DNA from: JANXQE01 sp035651635
GTDB taxonomy: Bacteria > Verrucomicrobiota > Verrucomicrobiia > Limisphaerales > UBA8199
NCBI GenBank assembly: GCA_035651635.1
Contig: DASRFK010000327.1
Span: 1 to 25,235, forward strand
Length of the DNA stretch: 25,235 nucleotides
Reading direction: 5' to 3'
Position 1 is the stretch's first letter. Every line of letters starts with the position of its first letter. Below, one piece after another: positions 7,387 to 14,403 of the stretch. The notes below the pieces were generated by a model that saw nothing but the letters and a program-made list of their open reading frames with translations, made no database searches and was not told the DNA's origin. The translations under genes were made by a program, and so were the position numbers.

Positions 7387-9542
7387 ACAAACTGCAGTTT
7401 CGTCGTTGGCGCTTCCGGGTCCCAGCCGCGGGAAGGTTTGCTGTTGATCGAAGAGACGTCCTTGATGGAAATCTGGCGGCCGCGCGTCTTGGGACCCTTG
7501 ACCTCGACCTGCGAGGGCAAGCAGGTTTGCTGGTTAATTTTCTGGTACGGCGCGGGTTTGTACTTGATGTAAAGCTCGGCCGGGGTGTCCGGTTCGAAGA
7601 ACAGGACTTTGGATTTGGGCGGGATGCAATGGTAGATCTTGTTCAGGATCGTTCCGCCAAAGGTGAACCGTTTGAGGTAGGTGGCTTCACGATTGGTATA
7701 CGCGGCCGTGAAGACGCGCTCGCGCTCGGGCAACCCGCAATAGACCAGCTCCGGCCCGACGAAAAGTTTCTCGGGCAAATCGACCACCTGGTAATGACCG
7801 TCCCGGAAGACCAGGATCAATTTGTCGAACTTGGTGCAATCCACCTTGAATTCTTCACCACTGACTTTGTGCCCTACGTAACCAGAGTCGCGGTCGTAAG
7901 CCACTTTGAACGCTTTGAACGCGACTTCCTTGGCATCGACTTCATCGTACCGGCTGGATTTGGTCAACCGGGGATACTGGGGCCCGTACTTCGCCAGCAA
8001 CGCTTCGAGGTGCCCGATGACGTAGCGCGTGAGGTTCTTGAGGTTCTTGCGCGTCTCTTCCAGCTCGGCTTTGACTTTCTGCATCTCCTCACGGTGAAGA
8101 TTGATGTCGAACAGTGAAATGCGACGGATCCGCACCTGGAGCAGACGCTCGACGTCAGCATCAGCCAAATCGCGCACCATTTGCTTTCGGAACGGTTTGA
8201 ACCCGTCGGCAACCGCGGCCATGACCGCTTCGTTGGTTTTGCATTGCTCGATCTTTTTGTAGATGCGCTCTTCGATGAAGATCCGTTCGAGCGTGCGAAA
8301 GTGGAGTTCGTCCTGGAGCTTGGTTTCTTTGAGCTGGAGCTCGCGTTTGAGAATATCGACGAGCTGCACTGTATTTTCGCGGAGGACTTCCGAAACCGTC
8401 ATCTCGACCGGGCGATTGTTTTTGATCAGAACAATGCGGCTGGCAATCGTGACTTCGCAATCGGTGAAAGCATAGAGCGCGTCGATCAGTTGCTCGGCAC
8501 TGACGCCGCTGGGAGCTTTGACTTCGATCTCCACTTCTTCAGAGGTAAAATCGTTGATGCTTTTGACTTTGATCTTGCCCTTGCGCGAGGCGTCTTCAAT
8601 CGAACCAATCAATGAATCGGTCGTAGTGGTGGGCGGGATTTCCTTGATGACGACGGTTGACTCGTCCTTGGCCTTGACCTTGGCGCGGACCTTTATCTGA
8701 CCAGCCCCGTCCTTGTACTCGCGGGCGTCCATGAGGCCGCCGGTCTGGAAATCCGGCAGGCATTTGAACGGCTGCTTCTTGAGAATGGCGATTTCGGCTT
8801 CGATCAGCTCGGGAAAATTGTGGGGCAGGATCCGCGAAGTCATGCCGACGGCAATGCCTTCGGTGCCCAACATCAAGAGGAGCGGCAGCTTGCTCGGCAA
8901 CGTTACCGGTTCGTTTCGACGACCGTCATAGCTCGGGACCACCTCGGTGATTTCATCGTTGAAAAGCTGCTCGCGCGCGAGCGGTGTGAGCCGGCACTCG
9001 ATGTACCGCGAAGCCGCGGCCGGGTCCCCGGTGAAGATATTGCCGAAATTACCCTGACCTTCGATCAAGTATCGCTTGTTGGTGAGCACGACCAGCGCGT
9101 CATCGATGGAAGCATTACCGTGCGGGTGATACTTCATCGTTTCGCCCGTCACATTGGCGACCTTCATAAAACGACCGTCATCCATTTGGTGCAATGCCCA
9201 AAGGATCCGGCGCTGGACGGGTTTTAAGCCGTCAGCGATGTGCGGGATGGCGCGGTCGCGGATGACGTAAGAAGCGTAATCGAGAAAGCTGCGATTAACG
9301 CGGCGGTGGATCGGCAGTTCTATCTTGCCAGGCACGAACGGGCGAGCTGGCGCCGGCGCCGCCACATTTTCTGCGAGCACATGCGTCTCGCCGTTGTCGT
9401 CTCCGTTCTTTGGCGGTTTGGGCGATTTGCCGTTCGCCGGGGCAGCGGTGGGAGCCGCGTGCACTTCTCCGGGCGTGTTATCCGGCACTTCCTGGATCGG
9501 AAGCTCCGGTTGGTCCTGATTCTTTTTACGTTTTTCGGCCAT
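7383..9542 (-). CDS. parC: DNA topoisomerase IV subunit A (ParC-like)
   Basis: The product is 719 residues and is the breakage-reunion subunit of a type IIA topoisomerase. A disordered, proline/alanine-rich N-terminus of about 70 residues precedes the winged-helix core: SYVIRDRAIPHIADGLKPVQRR (about 91-112), YHPHGNASIDDA, and the catalytic tyrosine Y180 in AAASRYIECRL. A long coiled-coil region (about 390-520) and a beta-rich C-terminal segment follow. No GyrA box (QRRGGKG-like) is seen, which favours ParC over GyrA. The extended N-terminal tail is unusual. With ParE it would decatenate daughter chromosomes. It is last in a minus-strand run of parE, antitoxin, PIN toxin and parC, with 25 bp between the toxin stop and its ATG. 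Confidence 0.9.
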   Translation of the reverse strand: MAEKRKKNQDQPELPIQEVPDNTPGEVHAAPTAAPANGKSPKPPKNGDDNGETHVLAENVAAPAPARPFVPGKIELPIHRRVNRSFLDYASYVIRDRAIPHIADGLKPVQRRILWALHQMDDGRFMKVANVTGETMKYHPHGNASIDDALVVLTNKRYLIEGQGNFGNIFTGDPAAASRYIECRLTPLAREQLFNDEITEVVPSYDGRRNEPVTLPSKLPLLLMLGTEGIAVGMTSRILPHNFPELIEAEIAILKKQPFKCLPDFQTGGLMDAREYKDGAGQIKVRAKVKAKDESTVVIKEIPPTTTTDSLIGSIEDASRKGKIKVKSINDFTSEEVEIEVKAPSGVSAEQLIDALYAFTDCEVTIASRIVLIKNNRPVEMTVSEVLRENTVQLVDILKRELQLKETKLQDELHFRTLERIFIEERIYKKIEQCKTNEAVMAAVADGFKPFRKQMVRDLADADVERLLQVRIRRISLFDINLHREEMQKVKAELEETRKNLKNLTRYVIGHLEALLAKYGPQYPRLTKSSRYDEVDAKEVAFKAFKVAYDRDSGYVGHKVSGEEFKVDCTKFDKLILVFRDGHYQVVDLPEKLFVGPELVYCGLPERERVFTAAYTNREATYLKRFTFGGTILNKIYHCIPPKSKVLFFEPDTPAELYIKYKPAPYQKINQQTCLPSQVEVKGPKTRGRQISIKDVSSINSKPSRGWDPEAPTTKLQFV

Positions 9543-9567
9543 GTAGTATCGGGTCCAATTAAGTCGA

Positions 9568-9939
9568 CTAAGCGAGGATTAGTCCGTGCTGGACGAACAG
9601 TTGGAAATCGGAGGTGTTTAAGGTGGCCAACTTCGCCCGGCAACGAATGGCGATGGCGGCGATCATGCAGTCAGGTAGTGAGCGCGATCTTCGCCCTGTT
9701 TGATTGAAGAGTTGCGCCGCAACTTCTGCATCGCCACCGGAGAGCCCTTCGACCGCTCCGAACATTTGTCTCGCGACGAGTTCATCTGCTTTCGAAAGCG
9801 GCCCCGCAAAGAATTCTGCCCAAGCGATCGATGAAATTCCGAGCGATTCACCGGCAGCCAACCAAGAACCGAGCTTGGCGTCTTCTGAAGAGCCGGGCCG
9901 GATGGCCTTGATCAGGAAGTTGGTGTCAAGATGAACCAT
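9568..9939 (-). CDS. PIN-domain toxin encoded between parE and parC
   Basis: From the ATG at 9939 (MVHLDTNFLIKA) the product is 123 residues; the upstream in-frame start at 9981 would overlap the antitoxin gene and add a non-PIN leader. The PIN catalytic acids are D5, E42 (WAEFFAG) and D90 (LPDCMIAAIAI), with N108 and D111 in LNTSDF, so the site looks intact. The LDTNFLI opening and the C-terminal LATLNTSDF are typical of VapC-type ribonucleases. The antitoxin gene ends 8 nt upstream, and parC starts 25 nt downstream on the same strand, so parC may be transcribed through this module. Confidence 0.88.
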   Translation of the reverse strand: MVHLDTNFLIKAIRPGSSEDAKLGSWLAAGESLGISSIAWAEFFAGPLSKADELVARQMFGAVEGLSGGDAEVAAQLFNQTGRRSRSLPDCMIAAIAIRCRAKLATLNTSDFQLFVQHGLILA

Positions 9940-9947
9940 TGATGCCT

Positions 9948-10184
9948 TCAGCGGCGAGCATCGCGAATCATATCCATCCAAGCTTGCGCTTTGGCGTCAT
10001 CCAGCTGAAGGCTCTTCTGAAGCGCTCGGAAAGCCTCTAGCGCGGTGAGCTTTCCGACATTCACGGGTTCACCGGCTGATTCCAGGACGGTGAGGAGACC
10101 TCGGCCTTTTTCAGGCAGCTTTGACGGCTCGCTCGGAACGATCCGGCCGTGGTCAATTTCAACTTCAAGCGTCACGTAACTCAT
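9948..10184 (-). CDS. Putative antitoxin partner of the parE-parC PIN toxin
   Basis: This small protein of 78 residues begins with a beta-rich segment (YVTLEVEIDHGRIVPSEP) like those of short AbrB-like or AF2212-like antitoxins. It continues through GRGLLTVLESAGEP and ends in a helical region (ALEAFRALQKSLQLDDAKAQAWMDMIRDARR) suited to binding a PIN toxin. Size, order and the 8-nt spacing to the toxin are those of a type II antitoxin. Family membership is less certain than the role. It lies 64 bp after parE, enough for its own promoter, though none is convincing. Confidence 0.75.
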   Translation of the reverse strand: MSYVTLEVEIDHGRIVPSEPSKLPEKGRGLLTVLESAGEPVNVGKLTALEAFRALQKSLQLDDAKAQAWMDMIRDARR

Positions 10185-10248
10185 ATCGGGACGTTGGCAT
10201 AATTCTCACTGGTTCTGCGATCCATTTGTTTGCCACTCATAAGCAGCT

Positions 10249-12078
10249 TCAATCCTCCACTGGCACGACCAGGTTCTCCATAATGTAATCTTTGCGCTCC
10301 GGTGTATTCTTGCCCATGTAAAAGGTCAGGATGCCGGAAACATCCTGCTTCGTCGCGTATTCCACCTGGCTGAGGCGCATTTCTTTGCCGATAAATTGTT
10401 TAAATTCACCGGGTGAGATTTCGCCCAAGCCTTTGAACCTGGTGATTTCACAGCTTTTGCCCAGCTTGGCGGCTGCCTGGTCGCGCTCCGCTTCCGAGTA
10501 GCAATAGATGGTTTCTTCCTTGTTTCGCACCCGGAACAGCGGAGTTTCCAGCACAAATAAGTGCCCGTCGTGCACCAGCTGATCGAAAAAACGGAAGAAA
10601 TAAGTGATCAACAAATTGCGGATGTGCAATCCGTCCACGTCGGCGTCAGTGGCCAGAACCACCTTCTCGTAACGCAATCCTTCGAGGTTGTCCTCGATAT
10701 CCAGGCTGCGCATCAGGTTGTACATCTCGTCATTCTTGTAAACGATATCGCGCTTGAGGTCCCAAACATTGAGCGGTTTGCCTTTCAACACGAAAATCGC
10801 CTGATTGTTGACATCCCGGCAACTGACGATCGAGCCCGCTGCGGATTGGCCTTCGGTGAGGAAAACCATGGTTCCTTTGCCTTTGCCTTTCGCCTTGTTG
10901 AAGTGCTCTTTGCAATCCTTGAGCTGCGGAATCCGGATCGTAATGGCCTTGGCCCGCTCGCGAGCCAGTTTCTTGACCTCTTGCAGTTCTTTGCGTAGCT
11001 GTCGCGTATCCTGGACTTTCGCGATAATCTTTTCGGCGATCTCTTTATTACGATTGAAAAAGTGCAGCAGCTCTTCCCGAACGCGGTTGACCAGGTCGGT
11101 CCGGATTTCGGTGTTGCCGAGTTTGTTCTTGGTTTGAGATTCGAAGACCGGATCCTTAAGGCGGATGGCCACCGCGCCGACCATGCTCTCGCGCACGTCG
11201 TCGCCTTCAAACTTTTCATGCCCATACTCGTTGACCGCCTTAAGAAGCCCCTCACGAAACGCGCTGAGATGAGTGCCGCCATCGCTGGTGTACTGGCCGT
11301 TTACGAATGAGTAAAACGTCTCGCCGTAGCGGCTGTTGCTGTGGGTAAAGCAGAATTCCAGCGTCTTTTCGGCGTAATGCAGCGGTGCGTAAATCGGCTC
11401 GCTGCCGTCTGCCTGGAGATCCTCCATGACCAGGTCGAGCAGGCCGTTGCGGGATTGAAAGACCTTATCGTTATACAGCAGCTTGAGACCCGAGTTGAGG
11501 TAACTGTAGTGGCGCAAGCGCCGTTCGACGTGCTCAGGGCGAAATTCAGTTACTTTGAAAATATCCGGATCGGGCTCAAACCGAATCAATGTGCCGTCCG
11601 GTTCGTTGGTCTTTCCCTTCTTCTCATTCTTAAGCTTGCCCTGTTTGAAGGAAGCTTCCACGAATTGGCCTTCGCGATGGCTGCGGACCAGAAACTCCTT
11701 GGACAACGCATTGACCGCTTTGGTTCCTACCCCGTTAAGCCCGACACTGAACTGGAACACGTCGTCGTTGTACTTGGCGCCGGTATTAATCTGCGAAACG
11801 CATTCGACGACTTTGCCCAACGGAATGCCCCGCCCGAAATCGCGCACAGTTACGTTCTTCTCCTCGATGGTGACCTGGACCTCTTTGCCCGCGCCCATGA
11901 TGAATTCGTCAATGGCATTGTCGATGACTTCTTTGAGGAGAATGTAGCAGCCATCATCGTAATGGGATCCATCGCCGATCCGGCCGATGTACATGCCGGT
12001 GCGCAAGCGGATGTGCTCCAGCGAAGAGAGCGTCTTGATTTTGCTCTCGTCGTAAACATGCTTGTTGGTTTCTGCCAT
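10249..12078 (-). CDS. parE: DNA topoisomerase IV subunit B (ParE-like)
   Basis: This 609-residue ATPase subunit has the GHKL fold at the N-terminus: E50 and N54 in KEVIDNAIDEF, RDFGRGIP near 79-86, and GLNGVGTKAVNALS near 113-126. A transducer domain follows, then TOPRIM with E409 in LTEGQSAAGS and the metal-binding D478/D480/D482 in ATDADVDGLHIRN. The C-terminal RFKGLGEISPGEF is also diagnostic. Length is normal for ParE or a short GyrB. Pairing with a ParC-type A subunit lacking a GyrA box favours topoisomerase IV. The order parE, antitoxin, toxin, parC is on one strand. Upstream lies a palindromic element and a short tandem repeat rather than another gene. Confidence 0.92.
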   Translation of the reverse strand: MAETNKHVYDESKIKTLSSLEHIRLRTGMYIGRIGDGSHYDDGCYILLKEVIDNAIDEFIMGAGKEVQVTIEEKNVTVRDFGRGIPLGKVVECVSQINTGAKYNDDVFQFSVGLNGVGTKAVNALSKEFLVRSHREGQFVEASFKQGKLKNEKKGKTNEPDGTLIRFEPDPDIFKVTEFRPEHVERRLRHYSYLNSGLKLLYNDKVFQSRNGLLDLVMEDLQADGSEPIYAPLHYAEKTLEFCFTHSNSRYGETFYSFVNGQYTSDGGTHLSAFREGLLKAVNEYGHEKFEGDDVRESMVGAVAIRLKDPVFESQTKNKLGNTEIRTDLVNRVREELLHFFNRNKEIAEKIIAKVQDTRQLRKELQEVKKLARERAKAITIRIPQLKDCKEHFNKAKGKGKGTMVFLTEGQSAAGSIVSCRDVNNQAIFVLKGKPLNVWDLKRDIVYKNDEMYNLMRSLDIEDNLEGLRYEKVVLATDADVDGLHIRNLLITYFFRFFDQLVHDGHLFVLETPLFRVRNKEETIYCYSEAERDQAAAKLGKSCEITRFKGLGEISPGEFKQFIGKEMRLSQVEYATKQDVSGILTFYMGKNTPERKDYIMENLVVPVED

Positions 12079-12173
12079 ACGTCAAAGTGGAAAATATCGG
12101 GTTTGTCGGGCACGTTGCCAATAAGAAATGAGGGCGCCAAACCACGAATTGGCCGGAGGACTGAAATTTAACC

Positions 12174-12203
12174 GCGAATGGACGCCAATGGACGCGAATG
12201 GAA
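12174..12203. repeat. Three tandem 10-bp units upstream of parE
   Basis: GCGAATGGAC, GCCAATGGAC and GCGAATGGAA follow each other directly, about 95 bp before the parE start codon. They differ at one or two positions. They could be a regulator site or a simple expansion; nothing distinguishes these. Confidence 0.6.
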
Positions 12204-12214
12204 GAGGGAAACTA

Positions 12215-12337
12215 AGAGCGTGTTTTAAAAATACCGGCTTGGGCGTGGGGTATGGGGTTCGGAGTCCCGCCTCCAGGCGGCCCAGCGCCAAAACCGGCTA
12301 AAGGCGGGACTCCAAACCGAATTCTAAAACATGCTCT
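12215..12337. repeat. MITE-like palindromic element, copy 2
   Basis: This element of about 123 bp matches the one at 4068-4189. It begins AGAGCGTGTTTTAAAA and, read from the other end, AGAGCATGTTTTAGAA. The core has a perfect inverted pair, GGAGTCCCGCC near 12261 facing GGCGGGACTCC near 12303. Its ends have diverged more than in copy 1, so it appears older. It occupies most of the 283-bp gap between the permease stop and the parE start. Confidence 0.82.
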
Positions 12338-12361
12338 AACGGCCGCACACTTTAGCACGAA

Positions 12362-13927
12362 TCAGGTCTTTTGGGTGGGAATTGCGGGACTTTGCTCGGG
12401 ACCTGCCAGCTTGCTGTGACGCACGCCGTAAAGGAAATAAAATACTATGCCGATCAGAAACCAGATGATGAGCCGCGCCCAGGTCGTCCACTGCAGCGCT
12501 GCCATCAAAGCGATTGCCGAGATCGCTCCGGCCGGCGCCACAAACCACACCCAGGGAGTCCTGAACTTCCGTTCCAGGTGCGGCTCACGAATTCGCAAGA
12601 CGAGGATTCCGGCCGAAACGATGACGAAGGCAAGCAGCGTGCCAATCGAGCACAAGCTGCCGGCCTCACGAACCGTGAACACGGCTGAAAAAAAGGCAAC
12701 GATAAGTCCGGTGATAATCGAGGTAATCCAGGGTGTCTGGAAACGCGGGTGAACCCTGCTGACAAATCGCGGGAGTAGACCATCTCGGGCCATGCTGTAA
12801 AAAACTCTCGACTGCCCCAGCAACATCACCAGGATTACAGAGGAAAGGCCGGCGATGGCGCCTAGTTTGATTAGTTGGCCCATCCATCCCATACCCGCGC
12901 GGTCAGCGGCGACGGCAATCGGGTCAGGCACGTCGAGTTGAGCGTAAGGCACTACCCCGGTGGCGATGGCGGACACCAGGATGTAAAGCACGGTGCAAAC
13001 CAGGAGCGAACCGATAATCCCGATGGGCATGTCACGTTGTGGATTCTTAGCCTCCTGCGCCGCCGTGCTCACTGCGTCGAATCCTATGTACGCAAAGAAT
13101 ACTATCCCCGCGCCCGTCATTATCCCTGGCCAGCCGAAATGCCCGGAGCCTTGACTGGGCGGTATAAAGGGATGCCAATTCGCCGGCGAAACGGCACGAA
13201 TTGCGCCGACGATGAACAGCAACACTACCGCCAGTTTGATCACCACGATGAAGTTGTTGAAATTAGCCGACTCTTTGATGCCCACGACCAGAAGCGTCGT
13301 GACGACGAAGATGATAATTACCGCGGGCAAGTTAAAGATCGCGGTCACATGGGGCAGCGTCGAGGGGTCCGTTCCCAATGATTTAATCTGCTCTGCGAGG
13401 CCTGCGCCAATCGCTGTCCATCCGACTTTCATCTTCAGGCCGGCGGCCACCGTGGCGGGGAGTTGGATCAACTCGGTTCCGCGTGCGGCGGAAAGTTGGG
13501 GCGGGACGTCGAAACCAAAGTCATGCAGGAAAGAAACCACGTAACCCGACCAACCGATCGCTACGGTGATCGCGCCGACGGCGTATTCGAGGATCAAGTC
13601 CCAACCAATGATCCAGGCAAACAATTCGCCCAGGGTCGCATAGCCATACGTGTAAGCGCTGCCCGCCATCGGCACCAGCGAGGCAAACTCGCTGTAACAT
13701 AACGCGGCAAAAATAGACGCGACTCCCGCCAGAATGAACGACAGCACCACGGCCGGCCCGGCGTTTTGTGCCGCCACCGTGCCGGTCAAAACAAAAATTC
13801 CCGTACCGATGATTGCTCCCACCCCGAGCGCCGTCAGATTCATGGCTCCCAGCGCACGTTTGAGGCTGTGATCGGTCAGCGCCTCGGCCTGAAGGTCCGT
13901 GACGCTCTTTCGGCGAAACAAGTTCAT
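12362..13927 (-). CDS. APC-family amino acid permease (CAT/YfnA-like)
   Basis: From the ATG at 13927 (MNLFRRKSVTDLQ) the product is 521 residues with about 12 to 14 membrane segments. The helix-1 signature GAIIGTGIF (37-45) and the helix-2/3 region with YSEFASLVPMAGSAYTYGYATLGE are those of the APC superfamily, close to cationic amino acid transporter types. A frame continuing upstream to 14230 adds 101 residues that merely translate the hairpin repeats and is rejected. It is expected in the inner membrane, importing an amino acid with protons; substrate not determinable. It is divergent from the sugar symporter across a 476-bp repeat-rich spacer. Confidence 0.88.
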   Translation of the reverse strand: MNLFRRKSVTDLQAEALTDHSLKRALGAMNLTALGVGAIIGTGIFVLTGTVAAQNAGPAVVLSFILAGVASIFAALCYSEFASLVPMAGSAYTYGYATLGELFAWIIGWDLILEYAVGAITVAIGWSGYVVSFLHDFGFDVPPQLSAARGTELIQLPATVAAGLKMKVGWTAIGAGLAEQIKSLGTDPSTLPHVTAIFNLPAVIIIFVVTTLLVVGIKESANFNNFIVVIKLAVVLLFIVGAIRAVSPANWHPFIPPSQGSGHFGWPGIMTGAGIVFFAYIGFDAVSTAAQEAKNPQRDMPIGIIGSLLVCTVLYILVSAIATGVVPYAQLDVPDPIAVAADRAGMGWMGQLIKLGAIAGLSSVILVMLLGQSRVFYSMARDGLLPRFVSRVHPRFQTPWITSIITGLIVAFFSAVFTVREAGSLCSIGTLLAFVIVSAGILVLRIREPHLERKFRTPWVWFVAPAGAISAIALMAALQWTTWARLIIWFLIGIVFYFLYGVRHSKLAGPEQSPAIPTQKT

Positions 13928-14017
13928 GCAATAAATTAGGGAACGCCTGAGTAAGGTGCGGGGTCTGGACTTGAAGTCAAGGCAGGAGTGCCGCCTGACG
14001 GCAGAGAGCGGTGTGCA

Positions 14018-14313
14018 GCCGCATAAATGCGGCGTTCCGGGTGGGCAATGGCTGCGCCCCTCGTAGCGCAGGCGTTCTCGCCTGCCGTGTCGCCGACTTT
14101 CAGTCGGCTGCGTGCGCCTACTGGCAGGGCGAGAATTCGGCGCCGAACCGCGTCCAGCGGCCCACGTAGCGCAGGCGTTCTCGCCTGCTGTATCGCCGAC
14201 TTTCAGTCGGCTGCGTGCGCCCACTGGCAAGGCGAGAATTCGGCGCCGAACAGCGTGGCCAGCCCTGCAGAGTAGAAACTCTGCGGTACAGCAGACTAAA
14301 AGTCTGCGCTACG
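14018..14313. repeat. Hairpin repeat cluster between divergent transporter genes
   Basis: The 476-bp gap 13928-14403 contains no gene. It holds seven short hairpins, all with 7-bp perfect stems: 14018-14033 (GCCGCAT), 14068-14085 and 14171-14188 (GCAGGCG), 14092-14108 and 14195-14211 (GCCGACT), 14267-14284 (GCAGAGT) and 14291-14307 (GCAGACT). A unit of about 87 bp is directly repeated at 14062-14148 and 14165-14251, offset by 103 bp, and ends in the palindrome TTCGGCGCCGAA. The cluster 14062-14313 is bounded by CGTAGCGCAG and its inverse CTGCGCTACG. Open frames through it reflect the repeat and are not genes. Confidence 0.88.
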
Positions 14314-14348
14314 GCCTCCGGCAACCAAAGAGGCACCGGAATAGCTCG

Positions 14349-14376
14349 TTGACAGGGGCTCACAAAATCCTTAAAT
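14349..14376 (+). promoter_or_regulatory. Probable promoter of the symporter-galM-galK operon
   Basis: A perfect TTGACA (14349-14354) is followed after 16 bases by TTAAAT (14371-14376), a plausible -10 with four of six matches. The inferred start near 14383 leaves about a 20-nt leader before the ATG at 14404. It lies just beyond the last hairpin of the repeat cluster. No sugar-regulator operator could be recognised. Confidence 0.5.
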
Positions 14377-14403
14377 GTGGGCCGGCTCATATCATATCGA
14401 ATT

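Noticed and set aside
13928..14230. 101-residue N-terminal extension of the amino acid permease
   Set aside because: The extra residues translate hairpin repeats; the permease starts normally at MNLFRRKSVT (13927).
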